DNA of 29,059 nt from JANMEX01 sp043776635 (lineage in GTDB: Bacteria; Pseudomonadota; Alphaproteobacteria; Rhizobiales; Rhizobiaceae): positions 1-29,059 of the forward strand of contig JAYVRA010000040.1 in the NCBI GenBank assembly GCA_043776635.1, written 5' to 3'. Shown here in pieces: positions 7,961 to 15,863 of the stretch. The notes under the pieces are model-generated. The model did no database searches. It was given only the letters and a program-made list of their open reading frames with translations, and had not been told where the DNA came from. Within the stretch, counting starts at the first letter, position 1. Every line of letters begins with the position of its first letter. The position numbers and the translations under genes were made by a program.

Positions 7961-8959
7961 ATGAGTACCGCCAAACCCAACCTGACAATTCGCCTCTGCG
8001 GCCCGCGCGGTTTTTGTGCGGGCGTCGATAGGGCTATCCAAATCGTCGTTCTGGCGCTGAAGAAATATGGCGCGCCGGTCTATGTTCGTCATGAAATTGT
8101 GCACAACAGATATGTGGTCGAGGGCCTGCAAGCGCGCGGGGCCATCTTCATCGAGGAGCTGAACGAAATTCCAGCGGTACACATTGCTGCGCCGGTCATT
8201 TTCTCCGCCCACGGCGTTCCAAAATCCGTGCCAGCCGACGCTATTTCGCGCAATCTTTTCTATATGGACGCCACATGCCCGCTGGTTTCCAAGGTCCACA
8301 AACAAGCCATGCTGCACCATAAGCGCGGCCGCCATGTTCTGCTCATCGGCCATGAAGGACACCCTGAAGTTATCGGCACGATGGGGCAACTCCCCGATGG
8401 CAGCGTCAGCCTTATTGAAACTGTTAACAGCGCACAAGCCTACCAGCCGCTGGATGCATGCAATCTCGGCTTCGTGACGCAAACCACGCTATCCGTCGAT
8501 GATACTGCCGACATTATCGCCGTGCTTAACAACCGCTTCCCGCAGCTCTCCGCGCCGTCGGCCGAGTCCATTTGCTACGCCACCACTAACCGTCAGGACG
8601 CTGTGAAGTTCGCAGCACCCGGCACAGATATGTTCCTCGTGGTCGGCGCACCCAATTCTTCCAACTCCAAACGCTTGGTCGAAGTGGCCGAGCGGGCAGG
8701 GGCGAAGGCCGCACTGCTGGTGCAGCGGGCATCAGAAATCCCGTGGGACGATATGGGCACGCCGCGCGTCTTGGGCCTTTCCGCCGGAGCCTCCGCACCG
8801 GAAATTATCGTCGATGAAATCATAGACGCCTTCCGCGCCAAGTTTAACGTCACGGTGGAATTGGCGATAACGGTCGAAGAAACAGAAGATTTTCCAGTCG
8901 TGCGTGTGCTGCGTGATGTGGACTTGACCAAGGCAGATATGGCTTTTGTGAATGGTTAG
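7961..8959 (+). CDS. ispH: 4-hydroxy-3-methylbut-2-enyl diphosphate reductase
   Basis: Last step of the MEP isoprenoid pathway: it reduces HMBPP to IPP and DMAPP using a 4Fe-4S cluster. The three cluster cysteines are C19 (PRGFCAGVDRA), C106 (DATCPLV) and C205 (SICYATTNRQ). Substrate-binding segments HEIVHN, SAHGV and IGHEGHPEV are also present. The 332-residue length is typical. Its place after surf1 follows a common rhizobial order and may link isoprenoid supply to heme and quinone side chains. The Shine-Dalgarno sequence is weak. Confidence 0.96.
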   Translation: MSTAKPNLTIRLCGPRGFCAGVDRAIQIVVLALKKYGAPVYVRHEIVHNRYVVEGLQARGAIFIEELNEIPAVHIAAPVIFSAHGVPKSVPADAISRNLFYMDATCPLVSKVHKQAMLHHKRGRHVLLIGHEGHPEVIGTMGQLPDGSVSLIETVNSAQAYQPLDACNLGFVTQTTLSVDDTADIIAVLNNRFPQLSAPSAESICYATTNRQDAVKFAAPGTDMFLVVGAPNSSNSKRLVEVAERAGAKAALLVQRASEIPWDDMGTPRVLGLSAGASAPEIIVDEIIDAFRAKFNVTVELAITVEETEDFPVVRVLRDVDLTKADMAFVNG

Positions 8960-8979
8960 ATTAGCTTGCCGTTTCACAG

Positions 8980-9146
8980 CGTCATTCCGGAAAAGCCAAG
9001 CGCAGTCCGGAATCCAGAGCGGTGTGGTTGGTGAGTGTCAAAAAGAGTTGTTACGGTGAATGTTTGGTGTGACTGGAATTTCGGGTAAACGGGCGAATAT
9101 CCATCTCTGGATTCCGGATCTGCGCTTCGCTTGTCCGGAATGACGG
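8980..9146. repeat. Palindromic intergenic element with ~41-base inverted arms
   Basis: The left arm 8980-9019 (beginning CGTCATTCCGGA and ending CCGGAATCCAGAG) is nearly the reverse complement of the right arm 9105-9146, with a few mismatches and small indels. About 85 bases separate them. A third copy of the arm occurs at 11273-11313, and both places carry GAGTGTCAAAA next to the arm. It fills the gap between ispH and thrB and could fold in RNA. CGTCATTCCGGA-type palindromes are common in alphaproteobacterial intergenic regions; mobility is inferred. Confidence 0.8.
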
Positions 9147-9230
9147 TGCGCATGGGTTGCCACTGAAATCGTGATTGAAAGAACATCCCGTTTTATGTGG
9201 GAAGAACTACGAGAAGAAAGTCCATCCAAC

Positions 9231-10199
9231 ATGGCCGTCTATACCGACATCACAGAAATTGAAATCGCCGCCTTCCTGGAGGCTTACGATATCGGCATCC
9301 TCCTGTCCTACAAAGGCATTGCTGAGGGCGTCGAGAATTCCAATTTCCTGCTGCACACCAGCCAAGGATCGTTCATTCTCACGCTCTATGAAAAGCGCGT
9401 GAACCCGGATGATCTGCCGTTTTTCCTCGGGCTGATGGATCACCTCGCCGCGCGTGGCATTTCCTGCCCGCTGCCTGTGCACCAAAAATCCGGCAAGATG
9501 ATCGGCAGGCTGGCGGACCGCCCTGCGGCCATCGTAACTTTTCTCGAAGGCATGTGGATGCGCCGCCCGACAGTTGCCCATTGCCGCGAAGTGGGTGCGG
9601 CGCTCGCCGCCATGCATGTCGCGGGTGAGGGATTTGCTCTCAAGCGTTCGAACGCGCTGTCCGTTAGCGGCTGGCGTCCGCTGTGGGATGCCGCAAAGCC
9701 CCGCGCCGATGAAATCGAGCCCGGCCTTGCCGCTGAAGTTGAAAGCGATCTGCGCGATCTGGAAGCACATTGGCCCGTAAACCTGCCCGTCGGCATATGC
9801 CATGCCGATATGTTTCCCGATAACGTCTTTTTCTTAGGCGATACTCTCTCCGGCATCATCGACTTTTATTTCGCCTGTGATGATCTCTTGGTTTACGATC
9901 TCTCGGTATGCCTCAACGCCTGGTGCTTCGAAAAGGACAATTCCTATAATCTAACCAAGGGCACAGCCCTTTTGGCGGGCTACCAGTCTGTCCGTCCACT
10001 CAACAAGGATGAGGCGCGGGCGCTGCCGCTCATGGCCCGTGGTTCCGCGCTGCGCTTCATGCTCACGCGCTTGTTTGATTGGATTAACACCCCCGCCGGT
10101 GCGTTGGTGGTCAAAAAAGACCCGCTGGAATATGTCCGCAAAATGCGCTTCCACCGCTCGGTCACCGCGCCGGTACAATATGGCCTTCGCCAGCCATGA
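9231..10199 (+). CDS. thrB: Homoserine kinase (APH-fold, type II)
   Basis: Phosphorylates homoserine with ATP to give O-phosphohomoserine, the substrate of the threonine synthase encoded near 23 kb in this window. The 322-residue protein belongs to the aminoglycoside-phosphotransferase-like fold, not the GHMP kinase family. It has the catalytic loop ICHADMFPDNVFF and the metal-binding segment GIIDFYFACDD. The opening MAVYTDITEIEIAAFL and FLEGMWMRRP are typical of rhizobial ThrB. I placed the start at 9231 by family length; upstream in-frame codons run into the palindromic element. The stop overlaps the rnhA start by three bases. Confidence 0.93.
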   Translation: MAVYTDITEIEIAAFLEAYDIGILLSYKGIAEGVENSNFLLHTSQGSFILTLYEKRVNPDDLPFFLGLMDHLAARGISCPLPVHQKSGKMIGRLADRPAAIVTFLEGMWMRRPTVAHCREVGAALAAMHVAGEGFALKRSNALSVSGWRPLWDAAKPRADEIEPGLAAEVESDLRDLEAHWPVNLPVGICHADMFPDNVFFLGDTLSGIIDFYFACDDLLVYDLSVCLNAWCFEKDNSYNLTKGTALLAGYQSVRPLNKDEARALPLMARGSALRFMLTRLFDWINTPAGALVVKKDPLEYVRKMRFHRSVTAPVQYGLRQP

Positions 10200-10639
10200 A
10201 GCACATTGAAATTTATACCGATGGCGCCTGTTCCGGAAATCCCGGCCCCGGCGGCTGGGGTGCATTGCTGCGCTGGAACGGCAACACCAAAGAACTCTCC
10301 GGCGGCACGGCGGATACCACCAACAACCGCATGGAACTCATGGCCGCCATCAGCGCGCTGGAAGCTTTGAAAGAGCCATGCACCGCAGACCTGTACACAG
10401 ACTCATCCTACGTTCGCGACGGCATTGCCAAATGGATGTTTGGCTGGAAGAAAAACGGCTGGAAAACCGCCGATAAAAAACCGGTAAAAAACGCCGAACT
10501 CTGGCAGCGTCTGGACGAAGCCCGCAAAATTCACAAAGTCGAATGGCACTGGGTAAAAGGCCATGCAGGCCACCCCGAAAACGAGCGCTGCGATGAACTC
10601 GCACGGGAAGCGATGGAGCCGTTCAAGGGGAAGCGGTAA
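10196..10639 (+). CDS. rnhA: Ribonuclease HI
   Basis: Cleaves the RNA strand of RNA-DNA hybrids, for example at replication primers and R-loops. The 147-residue product has the complete catalytic set D9, E47, D69 and D133, the opening IYTDGACSGNPGPGGWG, and the basic handle region (WKKNGWKTADKKPVKN). The start codon overlaps the thrB stop (ATGA), so the two are probably translated together. A hairpin follows before the convergent peroxiredoxin gene. Confidence 0.96.
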   Translation: MKHIEIYTDGACSGNPGPGGWGALLRWNGNTKELSGGTADTTNNRMELMAAISALEALKEPCTADLYTDSSYVRDGIAKWMFGWKKNGWKTADKKPVKNAELWQRLDEARKIHKVEWHWVKGHAGHPENERCDELAREAMEPFKGKR

Positions 10640-10652
10640 GGGCGCTGCGTTT

Positions 10653-10677
10653 AGCCTTTCCCCTTGCGGGGAAGGCT
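10653..10677. terminator. Hairpin between convergent rnhA and peroxiredoxin genes
   Basis: AGCCTTTCCCC and GGGGAAGGCT pair around a TTGC loop with one bulge. It lies 14 bases after the rnhA stop and 12 bases beyond the end of the convergent peroxiredoxin gene. It could terminate transcription from either side, although neither side has a long U run. Confidence 0.55.
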
Positions 10678-10688
10678 GGAACCAATCC

Positions 10689-11162
10689 CTACAACTGCCC
10701 CAATATCGTCGCCGCACCGGAGATTTCCGCACCGCCTGCCGATTCCAGATTAAATTCTTTCACCACGCCATCATCCACAATCATCGAATAGCGCTTGGAG
10801 CGCATGCCAAGCGGCCCCATCACCAAACCCGTGCCAATCGCCTTGGTGAAATCCGCCGCACCATCGGCCAAAAACAAAATCTTGCCCGCCCCGCCGGAGT
10901 CTTTCGCCCAGGCGTGCATCACATGGTGATCGTTGACCGAAACCACCGCAATCGCATCCACACCCTTGCCCAAAATCGCCTCACGGTTTTCCAAAAAGCC
11001 CGGCAAATGGTTCATAGAGCAAGTCGGCGTAAACGCACCCGGCACAGCAAACAGCACCACCTTTTTGCCATCAAAAATCTGAGCCACAGTCATTTCGCTA
11101 TACCCGTCATCAACCCGCACTTTAAACGTCGCATCAGGCAAACGGTCGGCAACTTTAATCAT
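10689..11162 (-). CDS. Peroxiredoxin, Prx5/hybrid type
   Basis: Thiol peroxidase that reduces hydrogen peroxide and organic peroxides. The 157-residue protein has the Prx5 signature VPGAFTPTCS with peroxidatic cysteine C48, and the conserved downstream segments VSVNDHHVMHAWAKD and MGPLGMRSKRYSMIVDDG. No second cysteine is present, so it probably acts as a 1-Cys enzyme needing glutathione or another thiol for reduction. ATG at 11160-11162 is preceded by GGAGAG at good spacing. It is single and convergent with rnhA. Confidence 0.93.
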   Translation of the reverse strand: MIKVADRLPDATFKVRVDDGYSEMTVAQIFDGKKVVLFAVPGAFTPTCSMNHLPGFLENREAILGKGVDAIAVVSVNDHHVMHAWAKDSGGAGKILFLADGAADFTKAIGTGLVMGPLGMRSKRYSMIVDDGVVKEFNLESAGGAEISGAATILGQL

Positions 11163-11272
11163 AAGAACTCTCCAGAACAATAAAGCGCGATAACCGCGCG
11201 GGTATAAGTGATACATAAGGATTGGAGTGGAAATGTCGAGGGGGGTAGGGTGAGGGGCGACTCCCTACGCGC

Positions 11273-11313
11273 CGTCATACCGGACAAGCGAAGCGTAGAT
11301 CCGGTATCCAGAG
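11273..11313. repeat. Solo arm of the CGTCATWCCGGA palindromic element
   Basis: The 41 bases from CGTCATACCGGA to CCGGTATCCAGAG match the right arm of the element at 8980-9146 (read as its reverse complement), with three substitutions. Two of them, ATTCC to ATACC and GAATC to GTATC, are compensatory within the arm's own short palindrome. GAGTGTCAAAA follows nearby, as in the larger element. It lies between the peroxiredoxin gene and the restriction-like gene. The rest of this 246-base gap has no recognisable gene. Confidence 0.75.
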
Positions 11314-11408
11314 CGCCGAGTGTCAAAAGTGCGCTTGTTGGTTGGGTTGAATCGGCTTGATATGAGGCTTGAGAACAGGCAAACAACGTTGGCGTGTTGT
11401 TGCGCACC

Positions 11409-12887
11409 ATGAGCAAAGCAGAATTTTCAATGTCACTTCTCACTGATCTCAAAGTTGCCAAGACAGAAGAGGATGTCAAAGATGCTTATGTGAAAGCGCT
11501 TGGGCTAAAAAAATACAGTAAAAATCTTGTCGATATTCAAACCAAAGAGATTTGGTTTGAGGCAAAAGAAGCTGGCACATCACCTGTTGCCATGTTTGCG
11601 CAGCTTTTGGTTTATATCAAAATAGCGCATGAAAAAGGCGAGCATTTGCCGCCGTTTTTGGCCGTCATTGATCGCGAGAAGGCAGCGATCATGGAAACGG
11701 CAAACGCGACGCCGATGCTTAACGACAAAACGATCACTTGGCCGTCATCCGGCTCGAAGGCGATGGCAAAAACTAAAGCGTCACAAGAATTTGTGACCAA
11801 GGTGTCTGGATATATTTCGGCGCATTATGTGGTTTACGGCATTGATAGCGATGAAAAGCAATTCATTCAGGCGGCACGATCGGCGATCAAAGAAGGCAAA
11901 ATTATACGCACGCCGATAACGCCGGATAATTTGCGCCAAGTGTTTGACCGATGGATTGAAAAAATCGGTCAAGAGCTGGAGGGCGTGGCCGAAGCGGATT
12001 ATGCGCTGCTGTTCTTTGCCGACATTATGCATGATGGAACGAAAGCCGCGATGAAAGACCTTCCGGCGCGGCTGCTGTTTGACGGGCCGAAGCCCGTTTT
12101 TCTGCTCAATGGCAATCAGTATGATCTTGTCAGTGATAAAGGCTATCGTAACTTCTGGGCCATCTACCACCGCCCGCCGGAAGCGGAATACCGCACCTAT
12201 TTGCTGGAGCGCCGCGACAGCTTGTTGCCATTAGACGAGCGCAGCTTCAAGGGTGCTTATTACACGCCGCTGAAAGTCGTTGATAAGGCCTATGATCTGC
12301 TGGCTGAGACCTTGGGCAAGAATTGGCAAAAAGATTACATTGTCTGGGACATGTGCTGCGGTGTCGGCAATTTGGAAGTGAAGCATTCCAACCACGGCAA
12401 TATTTTTATGAGCACTTTGGATAAGGCCGATATTGACGTGATGAAGGCCAGCCACACCTGCGTGGTGGCAACCAAATTTCAATATGATTATTTGAACGAT
12501 GACATAAATGAGTTCGGGCAAATTGATTACGGCCTGACCAACAAAGTGACACTGGCATTGCAGCAGGCCATTGCCGATGCGAAGGCCAAGAAAACGGGTG
12601 CGAAGAAGATATTGGTGTTGATGAATCCGCCTTATGCAGAGGCGACCAATTCAGACAACACGTCGGCGGGGACTGAAGCAGAGAATAAGAAGGGTGTCGC
12701 TAGAACTAAATATGCGGCAAGTGCTATGGATTCATATGGGAAAGCGAGCAACGAACTTTACACACAGTTTGTCGCTCGTGTTCATCGTGAAATTCCCGGC
12801 GCTACTTTGGCGATGTTTAGCACCGTCAAATATGTAGTCGCTCCACCTTGGATTCCTTCAGGAGTGTTTGGAAAGCTAAATACTTGA
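11409..12887 (+). CDS. Frameshifted type IIG-like restriction/modification protein, N-terminal part
   Basis: This piece has 492 residues. It carries an Eco57I-like adenine-N6 methyltransferase core: a YYTP segment, the SAM-binding motif D314-MCCGVGNLE and the catalytic motif N406-PPY. Ahead of it is a ~270-residue region with D42-IQTKEIWF-E51-A-K53, which resembles a PD-(D/E)XK nuclease core. The full protein may therefore cut and methylate DNA as a single-chain type IIG enzyme. After KYVVAPP the frame runs off into unrelated residues and stops at 12887. The natural continuation is in the frame starting at 12848, so one base is probably missing near 12843-12848. The start is uncertain (11409 or 11430; no good ribosome site). 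No separate specificity or nuclease gene is nearby. Confidence 0.7.
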   Translation: MSKAEFSMSLLTDLKVAKTEEDVKDAYVKALGLKKYSKNLVDIQTKEIWFEAKEAGTSPVAMFAQLLVYIKIAHEKGEHLPPFLAVIDREKAAIMETANATPMLNDKTITWPSSGSKAMAKTKASQEFVTKVSGYISAHYVVYGIDSDEKQFIQAARSAIKEGKIIRTPITPDNLRQVFDRWIEKIGQELEGVAEADYALLFFADIMHDGTKAAMKDLPARLLFDGPKPVFLLNGNQYDLVSDKGYRNFWAIYHRPPEAEYRTYLLERRDSLLPLDERSFKGAYYTPLKVVDKAYDLLAETLGKNWQKDYIVWDMCCGVGNLEVKHSNHGNIFMSTLDKADIDVMKASHTCVVATKFQYDYLNDDINEFGQIDYGLTNKVTLALQQAIADAKAKKTGAKKILVLMNPPYAEATNSDNTSAGTEAENKKGVARTKYAASAMDSYGKASNELYTQFVARVHREIPGATLAMFSTVKYVVAPPWIPSGVFGKLNT

Positions 12888-13849
12888 ATGGTTTTGTCGT
12901 TCACAGCAAAGTATTTGATGGACTGGGTGGAGACTTTCCGATCGGCTTTCTCATCTGGGATACAAGCAAACACCAACCTGTGGACTCTATTGAGACAAAT
13001 GTTTTCGACAGAGATATAGACTCAATTGGGAAAAAATCATTTTTCAGTCCAGACAAAATTAATCTTTTAACTGATTGGATTGTGCGCCCAGATACCAATA
13101 GAAATCAAGTTGTTCCGCTTAAGAATGCCTTAGCTCCGGCAACAGCGACAAAAGATTTACGCGGGACTAAATGGGCCGATGGCGCTATTGCTTACTTCAA
13201 CTGCGCAGGAAATGAGCCGCAGAATACCAGCAAACTTACGATGCTTTTTTCATCCGGCTATGGAAGCGGGCGCGGGCTGTTTGTAACGAAGGAAAATCTC
13301 TGGCAAGTCGCCGTGGTCTTCTCCGTGCGCCGCCTCATAAAGCCAACATGGCTGAATGACCGGGATCAATTCCTTCAGCCATCCGCCGCGCTATCGACCG
13401 CGTTCAAACATGACTGCCTGATATGGATGTTGTTCAATGGCAGCAACTTGACGGCCAGCGCCAACGGCTTGGAGTGGAATGAAAAAACATGGTCCATCGT
13501 CAACCACTTCATTCCATTTATCGAAGCCGAAGTGGGGGCGAGCGAGGGGTTTGAATCGCATTTCATGTCCGATTATTTGAAGGGCAAGGCGCTATCGCCC
13601 GAGGCGAAAGCCGTGCTGGACGCGGGGCGCACCTTGTGGCGGGCCTACCACGCCAGCCAAATGCCGTTCAAAATCCGCAATGAGTTCAAACTCAATCGCG
13701 CCGATGTCGGCTGGTATCAAATCCGCAAAAGCTTGGAAGCCAATGGCGAGAATGAGGCGACCGATTTTTCAGAGTTCAAAGCGGCTTATGAAGCGCTGGG
13801 CAACAAACTGCGCCCGCAAGTGTATGAGCTTGGTTTTCTAAAGGCGTGA
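12848..13849 (+). CDS. Frameshifted type IIG-like restriction/modification protein, C-terminal part
   Basis: This piece has up to 333 residues and continues the preceding frame after a one-base shift. It opens with LDSFRSVWKAKYLNGFVVHS, which joins smoothly to KYVVAPP of the upstream piece, giving a protein of about 813 residues. The segments GGDFPIGFLIWDT and RGTKWADGAIAYFN look like the end of the methyltransferase fold. The remaining part (from about LFVTKENLWQVAVVFSVRRL) probably forms the target-recognition region. There is no plausible independent start (TTG at 12848, no ribosome site). Expression as one protein would need frameshifting or a corrected sequence. Function is inferred from the upstream methyltransferase motifs. 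Confidence 0.6.
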   Translation: MDSFRSVWKAKYLNGFVVHSKVFDGLGGDFPIGFLIWDTSKHQPVDSIETNVFDRDIDSIGKKSFFSPDKINLLTDWIVRPDTNRNQVVPLKNALAPATATKDLRGTKWADGAIAYFNCAGNEPQNTSKLTMLFSSGYGSGRGLFVTKENLWQVAVVFSVRRLIKPTWLNDRDQFLQPSAALSTAFKHDCLIWMLFNGSNLTASANGLEWNEKTWSIVNHFIPFIEAEVGASEGFESHFMSDYLKGKALSPEAKAVLDAGRTLWRAYHASQMPFKIRNEFKLNRADVGWYQIRKSLEANGENEATDFSEFKAAYEALGNKLRPQVYELGFLKA

Positions 13850-13892
13850 AGACGTAGGCTTACATCGTTCCATTACTTTACGGTTTAGCATC

Positions 13893-14067
13893 GGCGCGAG
13901 GCGCCCCCCTCTGTCCTGTCGGACATCTCCCCCTCAAGTGGGGAGATCACGCTCGCCACCGTCTGCTGCTAAAATCCGAACTTGATAATTGGGGAAAGCC
14001 TTCGCGCAGCCCGATCTCCCCACTTGAGGGGAGATGTCCGACAGGACAGAGGGGGGCGCCTCGCGCC
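13893..14067. repeat. RIME-like rhizobial palindromic element, paired arms
   Basis: The left arm 13893-13948 and right arm 14013-14067 are inverted copies of about 55 bases, identical except for one C in a C run; a 64-base centre separates them. Each arm starts GGCGCGAGGCGCC at its outer end, contains CTCTGTCCTGTCGGACATCTCC, and ends with a small internal palindrome CTCAAGTGGGGAGATC. This matches the style of Rhizobium intergenic mosaic elements (RIME). It fills the gap between the frameshifted restriction-like gene and the DsbD-N-like gene. As transcribed RNA it would form a very strong stem. Confidence 0.88.
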
Positions 14068-14141
14068 GGTGTTAACAAGTTACGTTGCATACCATCAAAT
14101 TATCCCGGCAGTCCGGAGGCAATGTCCCTCTGGCCCGCCCC

Positions 14142-14975
14142 TCACTCCCCCAAAACCCCATTCACCGCCACACCATCTGAAACCAGCGCATAATGCATCT
14201 CGCCCAGCACCCCCACCTTCGGCGCATACAAAACCGCCGCCTCAAAAACCGCCTTGCCCTCCGTCGCACTCACCAGCTTTGGTGCGCCGAACTGCCAGCC
14301 TTGCGGGGCGGCTAGGTATAGGTCGGGGGTGGCGGAAGGGGTGGCGACGGTGAGGGTAAGCTGCTTGCCGTCCACTTTCGCGCTTTCGATTTTCATTGTC
14401 CCGCCCGCCGCCTCCGGCAGCGCGGCGTAGGTGGCGGCGACTAGTTGCTCGTCCTCGTTGGAACTCATGGCATCGCCCAGCGGCACGTCAAATTCCACCT
14501 TCACCGGCACGCAGATTTTTTCGCACACGCCCAAAAATACGCTGCCCTTCAGCCGCATGGCTTTGGCGCTGTCCGTGCGCGTCAAGTCTATGCCAATGGC
14601 AACCGGCTCCTTGTAGCCCGCCCAAACACTGGTGCCATCATCAAAGCGGTGGGGCGCTGGAAACTGCAAACCATCCAGCGCCAGATTTTCGCTGCCGGTC
14701 AAATCAAACTGCGGCGGCACGCCCGCATCACCGGGGTCGCGCCAATATGTCTTCCAGCCGGCGGTAAGCTGAATTTGCAAAACAGCATGAACAGAGGTTT
14801 TGCCCACCCCCGGTTCCGCCACCACCATGCGCACCCGCCCGCCGACGCTATCCTGCCAAGGCGAGGAGGCGGCGAGCGCCGCTTGAAATGAAAGCGCGCA
14901 GAGCAAAACGGCGACACTGTAGTTTAGCAAATGATGTTTCAATGGTTTTTTCAATCGGTGTTTCATGGGTCGCAT
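14142..14975 (-). CDS. DsbD N-terminal-domain-like periplasmic protein
   Basis: A 277-residue exported protein with a basic N-terminus (MKHRLKKPLKHH), a hydrophobic core and a likely cleavage after ALAA. The mature part has the features of the DsbD-N/ScsB-like thiol-disulfide domain: GWKTYWRDPGDAGVPPQF near the start, YKEPVAIG, and the cysteine pair GVCEKICVPVKVEF (CxxxC). Family members pass electrons to periplasmic thiol proteins, but here no transmembrane or thioredoxin domain follows. It may therefore need a separate membrane partner not seen in this window. The start could be 14975 or 14966. It is a single gene flanked by the RIME-like element. Family call fairly good, role inferred. Confidence 0.8.
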   Translation of the reverse strand: MRPMKHRLKKPLKHHLLNYSVAVLLCALSFQAALAASSPWQDSVGGRVRMVVAEPGVGKTSVHAVLQIQLTAGWKTYWRDPGDAGVPPQFDLTGSENLALDGLQFPAPHRFDDGTSVWAGYKEPVAIGIDLTRTDSAKAMRLKGSVFLGVCEKICVPVKVEFDVPLGDAMSSNEDEQLVAATYAALPEAAGGTMKIESAKVDGKQLTLTVATPSATPDLYLAAPQGWQFGAPKLVSATEGKAVFEAAVLYAPKVGVLGEMHYALVSDGVAVNGVLGE

Positions 14976-15182
14976 TTAATCACGAAACTCTTCATCATTT
15001 GCAAATCCCGATTTCGTGAAGCCCTATTTGAACGCCGTATGCCTTCCGCACCGTTTACGCATCCACTTCGTGCATTCGCTGACCGCTTTCCGTACGCTTT
15101 TAGATCAATCACCTACCTTATTAAACCATCATAAATTATCATCGGAGGAAGCGCTTTTCATTTGCCACAAACTTGCTAAATT

Positions 15183-15797
15183 ATGTTCATGGACATTTCA
15201 CTGCTGCGAAAAAAAGGAACCGGAAAAGGGTTCTTGAATAATCACTTTCTGGTCGCCATGCCCGGAACAGCGGACACGCGCTTCTCGCGCTCGGTGATCT
15301 ATATTTGCGCCCATTCCGAAGAAGGCGCTATGGGTTTCATTATAAATCATCGCCAATCCTTGGTTTTTCCCGATCTTTTGGTCCAAATTGGCCTTGTCGG
15401 CAAAGAAGATGCGATTTTGCTGCCCGATACCACGCGCGATTTTCTGGTACGTGATGGCGGCCCCGTCGATCGTGGCCGTGGCTTCGTGCTGCATTCGGAT
15501 GATTACAAAGTCAGCTCAACGTTGCCGATTTCCGATGATATTTGCCTCACAGCCACGGTGGACATCCTGCGCGCAATCTCCGGTGGCCATGGCCCGCGCC
15601 GCGCCTTAATGACACTAGGCTACTCCGGCTGGGCTCCCGGCCAACTCGAAAGAGAGATAGGCGACAACGGCTGGCTCACCTGCGAAGCCACGAAAACCGT
15701 GCTGTTCGACGCCGATATTAACCGTACTTATGAGCGCGCCTTGGCCATGATTGGTGTTGATCCATCGCGGCTGATTACTGAAGCGGGGCACGCATGA
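15183..15797 (+). CDS. YqgE/AlgH family protein (UPF0301)
   Basis: The 204-residue protein matches the DUF179/UPF0301 family. Typical segments are FLVAMPGTADTRFSRSVIYIC, the conserved EEGAMGFIINH, RDGGPVDRGRGFVLHS and LGYSGWAPGQLEREI. The structure of relatives is known but the biochemical function is not; AlgH was once linked to alginate regulation in Pseudomonas. ATG at 15183 or 15189 is possible; neither has a strong ribosome site. It stands alone after a 207-base gap with no recognisable gene, and it is convergent with the quinone oxidoreductase gene. Confidence 0.92.
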   Translation: MFMDISLLRKKGTGKGFLNNHFLVAMPGTADTRFSRSVIYICAHSEEGAMGFIINHRQSLVFPDLLVQIGLVGKEDAILLPDTTRDFLVRDGGPVDRGRGFVLHSDDYKVSSTLPISDDICLTATVDILRAISGGHGPRRALMTLGYSGWAPGQLEREIGDNGWLTCEATKTVLFDADINRTYERALAMIGVDPSRLITEAGHA

Positions 15798-15863
15798 ACA
15801 TAAAAATCACCGCTACTTCAATTCTTTTTTATGTAATGATATCAAATAGATAGACGTCTAACA

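Noticed and set aside
13893..14067. CRISPR array or attachment site
   Set aside because: There are only two inverted arms, not directly repeated units with spacers, and no integrase or cas gene is nearby.
13982..14353. Proline/histidine-rich plus-strand open frame
   Set aside because: It spans the RIME-like arm and the antisense of the DsbD-N-like gene; the composition is a by-product of GC-rich palindromic sequence.
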